Assembly (NCBI RefSeq): GCF_040833955.1
Contig: NZ_CP162133.1
Coordinates: forward strand, 2,522,501-2,586,500
Reading direction: 5' to 3'
Length of the DNA: 64,000 nt
DNA from: Leptospira sp. WS60.C2
GTDB taxonomy: Bacteria > Spirochaetota > Leptospiria > Leptospirales > Leptospiraceae
Positions within the stretch are counted from its first letter, which is position 1; every line of letters begins with the position of its first letter. The notes below the pieces were generated by a model that saw only the letters and a list, made by a program, of their open reading frames with translations, did not search any database and was not told the DNA's origin. A program made the position numbers and the translations under genes. Below are positions 9,530 through 18,368 of the stretch, piece by piece.

Positions 9530-9848
9530 GGTATTCCCTCTCAATTTGACCAGGCTCTGGAGAAAAAGCGCCCTGTCAACCCATTTGATTTTAAGAGATT
9601 TTGGGTGTGTTTTCTCGGGTTTTTAGGTGCAAAACCAAAAAGAATGAACCAAATAAATCCAAAAACCGTCTAATATACGTTATTTTATATTCGATCCCTT
9701 GGAAAAATATTTCTGTGGGCGTTCCCGATGATTTGCAAAATCAAAAAAGGTTTCAGTAAAGGTCAGGCTCCTTCGGGGTGCGCATACGCTTCCGTCCTTT
9801 CGCTCTTCGTCTAACGACGAATCGCTTCGGACCAAGCCCTTCAGATCC
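9530..9848. other. 319-bp intergenic region with structured, higher-GC segment
   Basis: No gene with coding character was seen here. The left part (9545-9760) is AT-rich. The right part (about 9760-9848) is clearly richer in GC, with repeated CTTCGG/CTTCG motifs and a perfect hairpin TTCGTC (9806-9811), loop TAAC, GACGAA (9816-9821). It lies just after the dusA stop and upstream of the helicase gene on the minus strand. It looks like a dispersed intergenic repeat or structured untranslated region; its copy number cannot be judged from this window. Confidence 0.5.
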
Positions 9849-10820
9849 TTAACGCGTAAGATATGATTCTAGAATCGACTCTGTGGCCGAATCCAAATGC
9901 ATCCGATCAGTCAGATACTTTCGAAACTCCCTTGCTCCTCTTTCGCCGTGATACAATCCCAAGATATGACGAAGTACATGGTGAACCTTTCCTCCATTTT
10001 CACGAACAGAACGTACATATGGAATCATCGCTTCCAAAACCGATTCTCTTGTTTTTGGCGTTTCCTTGGATTCAAAATACAAAGAATCCACATCGGCAAA
10101 TAAAAATGGATTGTCATACGCTGCTCTACCGAGCATCACTCCATCTACTTTTGTTAGGTGTTGTTTTATTTCCTCATGGGTTTTGATCCCTCCATTGATC
10201 GTAATGGGAAGATCGGGGAAGTCTTGTTTTAGCTGGTAAACGTCTTCATACCGAAGTGGAGGAACCGTTCGGTTCTCTTTCGGGGAAAGTCCTTCGAGGA
10301 TGGCAATCCTTGCATGAACGATACAATGATCCACACCAGCGTCTTTGATTTTGGAAACAAAATGATGTAAATCCTCGTAGCTCTCTTTCCCATTGACACC
10401 AATACGGTGTTTGACGGTCACAGGAATTTTGACCATTGCCTTACATGCCGACACCATCTCAGCCACAAGATCGGGCTCTTTCATAAGACAGGCTCCAAAA
10501 CTCCCACTTTGGACTCTATCAGAAGGGCAACCTACATTTAAATTGATTTCATCATATCCATACCCTTCTCCAATCTTAGCACACTCTGCTAAAGCGGCAG
10601 GTGAGTCTCCACCTAATTGTAAAGCGATGGGATGTTCTTCTTTTGAAAAATCCAAATAGCGATGGTTGTCTTTTCCCCGGAGAATGGCTCCAGTGGTCAC
10701 CATCTCCGTATACAATAACGCGTGTTTGGAGATAAGCCGCATAAAGAAGCGGAAATGTCTGTCGGTCCAGTCCATCATCGGAGCAACAGAAATGCGGTAC
10801 GACGGGACAGGACTTGTCAA
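9849..10820 (-). CDS. dusA: tRNA-dihydrouridine synthase (DusA type)
   Basis: A 323-residue flavin enzyme that reduces uridine to dihydrouridine in the tRNA D loop (positions 20/20a in the DusA group). The start is a TTG at 10820, supported by AGGAG seven bases upstream, which overlaps the flhA stop. The N-terminal [14 protein letters not shown] and LYTEM are the DusA FMN-binding signatures; the catalytic cysteine sits in [29 protein letters not shown] and later INGGI and [12 protein letters not shown] complete the barrel. It is the last gene of the flagellar transcript by position, though functionally unrelated. Confidence 0.92.
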   Translation of the reverse strand: MTSPVPSYRISVAPMMDWTDRHFRFFMRLISKHALLYTEMVTTGAILRGKDNHRYLDFSKEEHPIALQLGGDSPAALAECAKIGEGYGYDEINLNVGCPSDRVQSGSFGACLMKEPDLVAEMVSACKAMVKIPVTVKHRIGVNGKESYEDLHHFVSKIKDAGVDHCIVHARIAILEGLSPKENRTVPPLRYEDVYQLKQDFPDLPITINGGIKTHEEIKQHLTKVDGVMLGRAAYDNPFLFADVDSLYFESKETPKTRESVLEAMIPYVRSVRENGGKVHHVLRHILGLYHGERGAREFRKYLTDRMHLDSATESILESYLTR

Positions 10821-10830
10821 AAAGAATCTC

Positions 10831-12945
10831 CTATGCTTCTTGTGGCTGTTCCTCTCTGGATGGAAGGCTAAGAACCGAGGCTATTTCTGTTGGAACCCCT
10901 CTGTGGATTTCTTCAGAAGCAATTACTGCAAAGTTCCTTGGGGGTAGTTCCTTTGTCAAAAAGAATGCAAATGCTTGTCTTAAGTATCTCGAAACCACAA
11001 AGATCAGGAACCTGTTCTCATCCAATGCCTTTTGTAATTCATTGTAAACCGATTCCAAAATCCTCACACGGATGTCATGTGGAAGAATGATGAGTTTACT
11101 ACCATCCGTTTCATCGAGTGTGATACTTTTATTCATACGATCGATGATCCTTGGATCAATCGTTACCACATGTAACTTCCCATCTGGCGATAAGAAATCA
11201 TTGATGATTTGGCGTGAGAGAGCTTGTCTTACATGTTCTGCCAAATCAAACGGGTTGTTTGTGCGTGGGAGGTGGTTGGCAATCGCATCCATAATTTTCG
11301 GAAGGTTTTTGATGGAAAGTCCCTCTGCCAAAAGATTTTGTAAGGTTTGTTGGATGATCCCAAGTCTTCCTTGTTTGTCGTAATCCAATTCTCCCACAAG
11401 GGTTGGGTGCGTTTGGCGTAAATGTTCGAGAAGGGCTTTCACCTCTTCTCTTCCCAGAAGTTGGGATGCATAATTGGATATCAGTTCTTTTAGGTGAGTG
11501 ATGATGACAGTAGAAGGATCCACCACCGAGTATCCTTTGTTTTCCACTTCAATTTTATCATTCGGGTCAATCCAAGTCGCCTTCAAACCAAACGCAGGTT
11601 CGGTGAAAGCTTCACCAACAATCGGCTCTAAATTTCTCGATGTATTGTTCATCGCCATAAGCCTATCTGCTTTCACAGCCGCCTGGCCCACAACCACCCC
11701 ATTGATACGAATGCTATAATTGTCGTGTGGGATTTCTAAATTGTCGATAATCCGTATGGCAGGAATGACAAGACCAAAATCAATCGCAAACTTTTTACGA
11801 GTATTGGCAATTTGTTCGAGGAGATGCCCACCAGAGGAAGCATCCACTAACGGTAATAAATCGCGCCCAAGTTCCACTTGAATGGCTTCGACAGAAATTT
11901 CTTTGATGTAGTTTTCTGGTTTTTTCTCTTGGACTTTCTCTTGGGAAACTGTTTCGATTTTTTTGATTTCTTCTTTGGCAACTTGTTCGATCGAATATCC
12001 TAAATACCCAATGGCACCTGACAAAAAGAGAAGTGAGAAAAAAGGAAGTCCAGGGATAAGACTCGCAAGCCCCAATGCTCCAGCCACGACATACAAGGTT
12101 TTCGCGTTTCCAAAGAGTTGGTCTTTGATCTCAACAGTTAGTTTTTTTTCAGAACTAGAACGAGTGACAATGATACCCGTTGCCGTTGTGGAAAGTAGAC
12201 CTGGGATTTGCGATACAAGCCCATCTCCAATGGTAAACTTCCCATACGTTTCAATCGATGCAAGGAAGGATTCTCCACGAATGGTGGATCCTATCAAAAT
12301 CCCACCGAGTAAGTTGATGGCAGTGATGATAAGCCCTGCACGCACATCCCCTTGTACGAATTTAGAAGCTCCATCCATGGCCCCATAAAAATCAACTTCT
12401 CGTTGGACTTTTTTCCGTTTGATTTTAGCTTCTGCTTCTGTGATAGCACCACTGTTGAGTTCCATATCGATGGACATTTGTTTTTGTGGCAAACCATCAA
12501 GTGTAAACCTGGCTGCTACTTCCGAGATCCGAGTTGCACCTTTGGTGATGACTAACACCTGTACAATGGTGAGGATGATAAAAATGATGAGGCCTACAAC
12601 ATACTTCCCAAGTCCAGACTCTCCTCCTACCACAAAGGTTCCAAACGCTTCAATCACACTGGAATTCATCGCAGGTCCTTTGGAAAGGATCTGCCTTGTT
12701 GTCGAAACGTTTAGTGCCAAACGAAAGAGTGTGGTGATTAGGAGTAAACTTGGAAAAATCGAAAACTCACTCGGTTCCGTAACTGATAAAGCCGTCATGA
12801 GGATAAGGAGCCCAAGCCCTATACTCACAACAATCAGGATATCCAAAACAAATCCTGGGAGCGGGACAATTAACATCCCAAGGATCATTAAGGTTCCCAC
12901 ACCTAACACAACATCAGATTGTTTTAAGATATCTCTAAAGTTCAT
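10831..12945 (-). CDS. flhA: Flagellar export apparatus protein FlhA
   Basis: A 704-residue protein of standard FlhA length. The N-terminal half holds about eight membrane segments, starting [19 protein letters not shown], with the conserved [11 protein letters not shown] and the FHIPEP-type cytoplasmic loop ([17 protein letters not shown]). The C-terminal half, from about residue 350, is the cytosolic domain that forms a nonameric ring and docks export substrates and chaperones. It follows flhB with four bases between them and completes the export-gate set encoded in this operon. Confidence 0.97.
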   Translation of the reverse strand: MNFRDILKQSDVVLGVGTLMILGMLIVPLPGFVLDILIVVSIGLGLLILMTALSVTEPSEFSIFPSLLLITTLFRLALNVSTTRQILSKGPAMNSSVIEAFGTFVVGGESGLGKYVVGLIIFIILTIVQVLVITKGATRISEVAARFTLDGLPQKQMSIDMELNSGAITEAEAKIKRKKVQREVDFYGAMDGASKFVQGDVRAGLIITAINLLGGILIGSTIRGESFLASIETYGKFTIGDGLVSQIPGLLSTTATGIIVTRSSSEKKLTVEIKDQLFGNAKTLYVVAGALGLASLIPGLPFFSLLFLSGAIGYLGYSIEQVAKEEIKKIETVSQEKVQEKKPENYIKEISVEAIQVELGRDLLPLVDASSGGHLLEQIANTRKKFAIDFGLVIPAIRIIDNLEIPHDNYSIRINGVVVGQAAVKADRLMAMNNTSRNLEPIVGEAFTEPAFGLKATWIDPNDKIEVENKGYSVVDPSTVIITHLKELISNYASQLLGREEVKALLEHLRQTHPTLVGELDYDKQGRLGIIQQTLQNLLAEGLSIKNLPKIMDAIANHLPRTNNPFDLAEHVRQALSRQIINDFLSPDGKLHVVTIDPRIIDRMNKSITLDETDGSKLIILPHDIRVRILESVYNELQKALDENRFLIFVVSRYLRQAFAFFLTKELPPRNFAVIASEEIHRGVPTEIASVLSLPSREEQPQEA

Positions 12946-12949
12946 ATGG

Positions 12950-14221
12950 TTATGCCATTCCTACTTTTTTTTTGAACTTCTCAAGCGTGATAAGGATTTG
13001 CACCACAGCTTGGAAGAATTCTTGAGGGATTTCCTCTCCCACTTCAACTTGTGCATACAAAAGGCGTGCTTGTTTCGGGCTTTCTACGATGGGAACATCA
13101 TTTTCACGAGCAATCCTTCGTATTTCTAGTGCTAGGCGATTCTCCCCTTTTGCAATCACACGAGGAGCAGAATCTCTCCCCATCTCATAAGAAAGTGCTA
13201 CCGAATAATGGGTTGGGTTTGTGATGACAACATCTGCCTTGGGAACTTCTTTCAGCATATTGCCTTGCATCATTTCCCGTGCCAACTGCATCCTGCGGTT
13301 TTTCATCACAGGATCCCCTGAGTCTTCTTTCATCTCTCGTTTGGCTTCCGATGGAGTTTGTTTCAAGGATTCTTCAAACTCTGATTTCTGGAAAAAGAAA
13401 TCAGCAACTGCAATGCCAAGTAACAACAACCCAGCCGCCATCATGATTTTAAATCCTGAATAGGTCACAAGAGTGATGGCCTGCATCATCCCCATATTTC
13501 CTGTGAGTAAAACTTTTAGAAAATCTCCAGAAATCAGGATATAACTAATCACTCCGATTAACACAACCTTTGCGAGCGACTTAACTAAATTAAACAATGT
13601 TTGGCGATTCGGTAAAACTCGTTTAAAGTTGGGAGAAATACGATCAAACCGAAACGACAATGCTCTTGGTGAAAACATAAAACCGACCTGCACCACATTG
13701 CCCACAATCGCAAATACAAGGGTAATCGCAAGGACAGGCCACAAAAGATTAAAAAAATCTTTGGAAACACCAGATAGGATGACCCGAAATTCTTCGGCAC
13801 CAAAACGTTCGTGGTGCATTCCCATCGGTAGGTATTTTTTTATGAAGATAGCCGTGTTTTTAATAAAAGTGTCACCCAGTAAAAAAAGAACCCCAGTCCC
13901 TCCTAACAAAACCAAAGTGGAAGCAACTTCATTGGATTTGGGTACGTTTCCCTTTTCCTTTTCTTCCCGTCTTCTTCTTTCACTTGGAGGTTCTGTCCTT
14001 CCTTCGTCTGCCGCTGCAAAGAGTTGCAGTTGGATTTCATAAGGGCCTGTGAGAAATATTAAATTTGGATCACTAACAGGCGTCAGTTTGTCTTCCAAAA
14101 AAAACGAACCATTTAGTATGCCCTGCAAACGCTCCAATATAGAAAAAAACATTCCCTGTAAAGAATGAAACAGGGAACGAATCATCGGAGTTTGAAAACA
14201 ATGACCAAAATTCTTCTTCAT
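12950..14221 (-). CDS. flhB: Flagellar export switch protein FlhB with N-terminal extension
   Basis: The ATG at 14221 overlaps the fliR stop as ATGA and gives 423 residues. The canonical FlhB start region ([16 protein letters not shown]) begins only at about residue 70, so there is a 65-70-residue N-terminal extension; no in-frame ATG lies close to the canonical start. Four membrane segments follow. The autocleavage motif is intact as NPTHYS (Asn-Pro-Thr-His), where FlhB cuts itself to switch export from hook to filament proteins. The C-terminal cytosolic part, to [10 protein letters not shown], is normal. It acts in the inner-membrane export gate with FlhA, FliP, FliQ and FliR. Confidence 0.95.
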   Translation of the reverse strand: MKKNFGHCFQTPMIRSLFHSLQGMFFSILERLQGILNGSFFLEDKLTPVSDPNLIFLTGPYEIQLQLFAAADEGRTEPPSERRRREEKEKGNVPKSNEVASTLVLLGGTGVLFLLGDTFIKNTAIFIKKYLPMGMHHERFGAEEFRVILSGVSKDFFNLLWPVLAITLVFAIVGNVVQVGFMFSPRALSFRFDRISPNFKRVLPNRQTLFNLVKSLAKVVLIGVISYILISGDFLKVLLTGNMGMMQAITLVTYSGFKIMMAAGLLLLGIAVADFFFQKSEFEESLKQTPSEAKREMKEDSGDPVMKNRRMQLAREMMQGNMLKEVPKADVVITNPTHYSVALSYEMGRDSAPRVIAKGENRLALEIRRIARENDVPIVESPKQARLLYAQVEVGEEIPQEFFQAVVQILITLEKFKKKVGMA

Positions 14222-15000
14222 AAACTTGGCCACTCCCGAACGAGTAAACTGGCTTTGTCCATGGAGATTTGAATCCCTTGTACCATTTGTGTGGCGATAA
14301 ATGTAAGAGTTGCAATAAGAGTGAGTGTTCCAATAAACACCTTCAAAGGAAACGACATGGACATCACATTCATTTGTTGTGCTGCCTTTCCCATTAGTCC
14401 TTCTGCAAGTGAAACTAAGAAGAGAATACCCATGACAGGAAGTGCAATTTTAAACGATACCACAAACATAGCACCAATCGCATCTTCCACCAAACGATAC
14501 AGTCCACTATTCACTTTTCCCGTAAAAGAGATGATCCGAATTTTTTCAAAGGAATAGGCAAGGGTTTCAATGAGAAAACGATGAGCACCAATCACAAGAA
14601 ACAATGCCGTTGCCATTAAATTTTTCATCGTGCCAATGGCAGGAAGTGAGTTTTGGGTCACAGGATCAAGAATCTCCGTATACCCAAATCCAATTTGGTT
14701 ATTAAAAAATTCACCAGCCATCTGAAAGGCACTAAACACAAGTGAGACGAGAAACCCAATAAACACACCAATTAGCATTTCAGAAAGGATCATAATCCCA
14801 AAGTTCACCATATGACCAGGCACAGGTGGCATATAAATTGCCACGACTGGGTAAACGATGAGCGAGACCATAAAGGAAAAAATCATCCGTAAGGAAAAGT
14901 TAATGGATTCAGAAGAAAAAAATGGGGCGACAAGGAATAAACCAAGCAATCGCACTAAAACAAAAAGAAAAGATTGAAAGTGTAAGATGAATGCTTCCAT
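14218..15000 (-). CDS. fliR: Flagellar export gate protein FliR
   Basis: A 260-residue polytopic membrane protein of typical FliR length, with LVRLLGLFLVAPFFSS near the start and GEFFNNQIGFGYTEILDP in the middle, which are FliR hallmarks. Five to six hydrophobic segments are visible. FliR joins FliP5-FliQ4 in the export gate. It lies one base after fliQ and overlaps flhB by four bases, in the order fliP-fliQ-fliR-flhB-flhA that is common in bacteria. Confidence 0.95.
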   Translation of the reverse strand: MEAFILHFQSFLFVLVRLLGLFLVAPFFSSESINFSLRMIFSFMVSLIVYPVVAIYMPPVPGHMVNFGIMILSEMLIGVFIGFLVSLVFSAFQMAGEFFNNQIGFGYTEILDPVTQNSLPAIGTMKNLMATALFLVIGAHRFLIETLAYSFEKIRIISFTGKVNSGLYRLVEDAIGAMFVVSFKIALPVMGILFLVSLAEGLMGKAAQQMNVMSMSFPLKVFIGTLTLIATLTFIATQMVQGIQISMDKASLLVREWPSL

Positions 15001-15001
15001 A

Positions 15002-15265
15002 TCATATCTTTTCGATCATAAAAAAAATTTCTCGGGTATAGTCTGTCATGACTCGTACCATCCAGGCTGAAAAAAAGACAATCACAGCAAAAATGGAAAC
15101 AAGTTTGGGAACAAACGCAATGGTGGGTTCTTGGATGGAAGTGGTAGTTTGTAAAATTCCTACGATGAGTCCCACAACAAGAGCTGTGATGAGAATTGGA
15201 CTAGAAATTTTTAATGTCACAATGAAGGCTTCTCGCATCATATTGACTACATCAACTTCTGTCAT
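15002..15265 (-). CDS. fliQ: Flagellar export gate protein FliQ
   Basis: An 87-residue protein with two membrane helices ([20 protein letters not shown] and [16 protein letters not shown]), matching the FliQ family in length and motifs ([16 protein letters not shown]). The start ATG overlaps the fliP stop as ATGA and has GGAG upstream. It forms part of the FliPQR export gate. Confidence 0.96.
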   Translation of the reverse strand: MTEVDVVNMMREAFIVTLKISSPILITALVVGLIVGILQTTTSIQEPTIAFVPKLVSIFAVIVFFSAWMVRVMTDYTREIFFMIEKI

Positions 15266-16071
15266 TTATAACTCCTTACGAGTTCTAGAACGAGTAAGTT
15301 CCATCCATCAATTAAAATAAAAAGAATGAGCTTTAAAGGAAGGGAGATCATGACAGGAGGTAACATCATAAACCCCATGGCAAGTAGTGCTGAAGCCACA
15401 ATGAGATCGATCACGATAAAAGGAATAAAGATATAAATTCCAATGATGAATGCTTTTTTGATTTCACTCAGCATAAACGCAGGCACAAGCACATAAGATG
15501 GTACATCTTCAAAAGATTTAACATTTTGTACTTTGCCGATTTTCAAAAACAGAGCCACATCCTTGGTTCCGTCTTTCCCGAGTTGTCTTATCATAAATTG
15601 ACGCAGGTGTTTCATGGATCCTTCCATAAAAGCTGACTGGTCAATTTTTCCGTTCAAATAAGGTTGTAATGCTTCTTCATTCACCTTACCGATGGTAGGC
15701 GCCATGATAAAAAAAGTGACAAACAAAGCAAGACCCATCATCACTTGGTTAGGCGGAAGGTTTTGAAGAGAGAGTGCCCTTCTCACAAAGTCAAAGACAA
15801 TCACAACCTTTGTAAAGGATGTCACACTCATCACAATCGCAGGCGCCAAGGAAAGGATCGTGACAAGAAAAAGAATCATCAGTGATAAACTGGTTTCTTT
15901 CGGACCTCTCGCCTCATTTACGTTAAATGATAAATTGGGGATGGGAATTCTAGAGCCTTTGTCCTGTGCAAGAAGTCCCGCGAACCCACTTGCAGAAATG
16001 AGAAACAAAATACTAATGAGAAAAATAACAGATTTATGTCTCTTTAAGAAGGAAAAAAAACGAAGTTTCAT
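15262..16071 (-). CDS. fliP: Flagellar export gate protein FliP
   Basis: A 269-residue protein with a cleavable-looking signal peptide, as in FliP of other bacteria, followed by the family core: [28 protein letters not shown], seen as separate conserved blocks, [18 protein letters not shown], and the C-terminal [19 protein letters not shown]. FliP forms the pentameric base of the export gate. GGAGGAGAGG precedes the ATG, which overlaps the fliO stop as ATGA. Confidence 0.97.
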   Translation of the reverse strand: MKLRFFSFLKRHKSVIFLISILFLISASGFAGLLAQDKGSRIPIPNLSFNVNEARGPKETSLSLMILFLVTILSLAPAIVMSVTSFTKVVIVFDFVRRALSLQNLPPNQVMMGLALFVTFFIMAPTIGKVNEEALQPYLNGKIDQSAFMEGSMKHLRQFMIRQLGKDGTKDVALFLKIGKVQNVKSFEDVPSYVLVPAFMLSEIKKAFIIGIYIFIPFIVIDLIVASALLAMGFMMLPPVMISLPLKLILFILIDGWNLLVLELVRSYK

Positions 16072-16880
16072 GCCTCTCCTCCTTCCAAAAGTTTACGGTG
16101 TTTACGAAGTCGTTCCAATCCTTCTTTTGCTTTTCTTTGGATTTCGGCGGCTCCATCTAATTCCAAACTTTCCATTTGATTTGGATTGATTCGAATCTTT
16201 CGTTGTGCTTTGGATTGTAAACTTTCGAGCACAGATTCCAAAAAGTTAGGAACGTAAGGATCCGCTTCTTCTTTCATTTTCTGGATTTGGTTCTTTTCTT
16301 CAGGAGCTGTGACTTCTGTGAGTAAACTGACCGATCCATCCGCAACACCTAACACGAGCGTACGACCACCTACTTCTATGATTTGCACTGATTGTGTCGC
16401 AGACAAAGGCAAACTGGAAAGCACCTTCATAAACCCTTTTACGGGGTATTTTGCTGATTTGGATTTCTGCATTTGCAAAACCAAATAATAACCAGCACCG
16501 ACTAGGATCGCGAGTACAAATAAAATCTTAACTAAAATCCAAGTGGCAGAAGGTGAATCATCTTGGTTTTCATTATAACGTTCTTGGATTAAATTAGGCT
16601 CTTCTTCTTTGTTTCTATTAGGAGATGCAGATGAACTTGTATTGGAAGACGAATTAGAACCATTCCCATTCAGAGTATTGGTATCCGAATTTCCATTCGA
16701 ACTTCCCTCTGATGCACTTGGTTTGGATTTGGATTCACCCAATTCTTGGCGTAAAATTTGATCGAGTTCTTTGGTTTCTGTATTTTGTGCAAAGAGTGGA
16801 AAAAAGGAAAAAAGTAAGAGGACGAAAAAGTACATAACTTTCCCACATCGACTTTTCATTTCCCTTTTGTTATGGATCAT
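16068..16880 (-). CDS. fliO: FliO-type flagellar biosynthesis protein
   Basis: A 270-residue protein with a signal-like N-terminus ([16 protein letters not shown]), a low-complexity Ser/Asn-rich linker (about residues 55-95), a membrane helix ([22 protein letters not shown]) and a FliO-type cytoplasmic domain with the pattern [38 protein letters not shown] in successive conserved blocks. FliO helps assemble FliP. It is larger than the E. coli protein, as usual for spirochaetes. The ATG at 16880 overlaps the fliY stop (ATGA); an alternative ATG at 16859 exists. Confidence 0.9.
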   Translation of the reverse strand: MIHNKREMKSRCGKVMYFFVLLLFSFFPLFAQNTETKELDQILRQELGESKSKPSASEGSSNGNSDTNTLNGNGSNSSSNTSSSASPNRNKEEEPNLIQERYNENQDDSPSATWILVKILFVLAILVGAGYYLVLQMQKSKSAKYPVKGFMKVLSSLPLSATQSVQIIEVGGRTLVLGVADGSVSLLTEVTAPEEKNQIQKMKEEADPYVPNFLESVLESLQSKAQRKIRINPNQMESLELDGAAEIQRKAKEGLERLRKHRKLLEGGEA

Positions 16881-17947
16881 TTTTCGCCTTTGAGTCTGTC
16901 TGTAGGACTAACAATATCGGTGACACGAACACCGAAGTTTTCATCGATGACCACAACCTCACCTTTGGCGATGAGTTTGCCGTTTACAAGTAAATCCACT
17001 GGCTCACCAGCTAACTTATCTAGTTCGATGATAGAACCTTCCCCTAAACCTAAAATGTCTTTGATGTACATTTTGGTTCTACCGAGTTCCACGGTGAGAG
17101 CCATTTGCACATCCATCAGAAGATTGAGATTGGTTTGACCAGGCCCACCGCCTGCTGTCGCAAGGGAAGGAAAATTGACACCTTTGATTCCAACAGAACC
17201 CTGTCCGCTACCCATACCCATGTTTGGTTGCATGTTGACGTTCATTCCGCCTGTCTGTTGTTGTTGTTTTTGGCCACCACCCTTTTGGATATCAAGAATG
17301 GAGTTTGCCATCGACAATGCAATCACGTAGTAAACTTTAAAAGATCCAACTCCATCTATGTTCAAACTGAGAGAAGTTTTCACCAAACTATTGTCATCTG
17401 GAAGTTGCAAATCACGACCGGAATTTACTAACGAAATCTCAGGAGGACTACCCGACATAGTCCCACCTAACTTCATTCCGATTTGCGCAGTAACGGTACC
17501 AAGGATAGGAGCAAGAGAATCTTTTAGTGTTTGTAATTGTGCGTTGTCAAGTTGACCAGGAGGAGCCATCCCCCCCATCATCACACCAGCAATTTTTGCG
17601 GCGTTTTCTTGCGCCATGACAAGACAAACTCGTCCCGCCAAACTGCCGCTAATGGTTGAATATAAACTTACCGATTTGGAACCCAATTCTTTTTGGATAT
17701 CAGAAGAGGAGCTCGATTCGGTGGCAGGGTTCATAAAACGAGTGTTTTTTGCCAAGATCGTGCCAAGTGTGTTCCCCGCCACCTGGAATGCAGAGCCGAT
17801 CACATCAGAAATAATGTCGCGGTCGATAGGAGATAGGTTGTCCGATGACGAACTGGATGCGCCACTTAAGGAAGAGAGGTCGAATGTATCATCCGCGCCT
17901 TGTAGTAATGCGTCTATCTCGTCTTGTGAGAGTGAACCTTCACCCAT
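16877..17947 (-). CDS. fliY: Flagellar motor switch protein FliY/FliN
   Basis: A 356-residue switch protein, much longer than E. coli FliN. Residues 5-17 (LSQDEIDALLQGA) match the N-terminal CheY-binding EIDALL motif of FliM/FliY. A CheC-like region occupies roughly residues 45-215, a Gly/Gln/Met-rich linker about 220-260, and the C-terminal 80 residues are a FliN/SpoA domain (VELGRTKMYIKDILGLGEGSIIELDK). This is the FliY architecture; Leptospira genomes often label it fliN. It sits in the C-ring and controls rotation direction and export. It heads the export operon, with CGGAGAT and AAGGG upstream of the ATG. Confidence 0.92.
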   Translation of the reverse strand: MGEGSLSQDEIDALLQGADDTFDLSSLSGASSSSSDNLSPIDRDIISDVIGSAFQVAGNTLGTILAKNTRFMNPATESSSSSDIQKELGSKSVSLYSTISGSLAGRVCLVMAQENAAKIAGVMMGGMAPPGQLDNAQLQTLKDSLAPILGTVTAQIGMKLGGTMSGSPPEISLVNSGRDLQLPDDNSLVKTSLSLNIDGVGSFKVYYVIALSMANSILDIQKGGGQKQQQQTGGMNVNMQPNMGMGSGQGSVGIKGVNFPSLATAGGGPGQTNLNLLMDVQMALTVELGRTKMYIKDILGLGEGSIIELDKLAGEPVDLLVNGKLIAKGEVVVIDENFGVRVTDIVSPTDRLKGEK

Positions 17948-17995
17948 GCCCTTTTATCTCCGGAAAAACTTAGGATAATGAGACATAATATGAAT

Positions 17996-18033
17996 CTTTT
18001 TGTCACTCAGTTTTTTTCCGAATTGACAAAAAG
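17996..18033. promoter_or_regulatory. Inverted repeat upstream of the flagellar operon
   Basis: Perfect 10-bp arms CTTTTTGTCA (17996-18005) and TGACAAAAAG (18024-18033) flank an 18-base spacer. The element lies in the 96-bp gap between the DUF971 stop and the fliY start, so it could be a transcription terminator for the upstream gene or a regulator-binding site for the flagellar operon. No convincing sigma-28 or sigma-54 promoter was found in the gap. Confidence 0.4.
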
Positions 18034-18043
18034 TGACTAAACT

Positions 18044-18367
18044 CTAGTCGAAGGCGCCTGAATTTCCGTCCGAGTAGGCCCTAAGGTGGTCGTAGGAATA
18101 AATTCCAGTATTGTGGTAGTCGCTCCAGACAATGGAAATGGCATAACGGCCGACTTTGGTCCAAGAAATCAGCTTAATAGACTCGATATGACCCGTGGCT
18201 TGCCCCACTTTGCCACCGTGCCCACCGCGGCAAGTCGCACAGGGACATTTTTTACGAAGGTCTAACAACGAATATTTGCTTCCATGTCCATCCTTCCAAT
18301 CGATGTAGAGATACTCGTCATCGAAAGAAATTTCTTTTGGGAAAGTAGCTAACTGCGAATTCATCAT
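18044..18367 (-). CDS. DUF971 (GBBH-like N-terminal) domain protein
   Basis: A 107-residue protein with the DUF971 pattern: FDDEYLYIDWKDGH, YSLLDLRKKCPCATCRGG with a CxCxxC cysteine cluster, and VGRYAISIVWSDYHNTGIYSYDHLR. The fold corresponds to the N-terminal domain of gamma-butyrobetaine hydroxylase and is found alone in many bacteria, sometimes linked to Fe-S carrier (Mrp/ApbC) proteins. The cysteines may bind zinc or iron. It begins one base after the stop of the transporter-decarboxylase fusion, implying one transcript. Confidence 0.88.
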   Translation of the reverse strand: MMNSQLATFPKEISFDDEYLYIDWKDGHGSKYSLLDLRKKCPCATCRGGHGGKVGQATGHIESIKLISWTKVGRYAISIVWSDYHNTGIYSYDHLRAYSDGNSGAFD

Positions 18368-18368
18368 C

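Noticed and set aside
9266..9673. Plus-strand open frame spanning the helicase start and intergenic region
   Set aside because: Mostly antisense to the helicase N-terminus, no ribosome site and no recognisable domain.
12419..13129. Long plus-strand open frame opposite flhA/flhB
   Set aside because: It is antisense to strongly conserved flagellar genes, has no signal or motif and no ribosome site; it is a codon-usage shadow.
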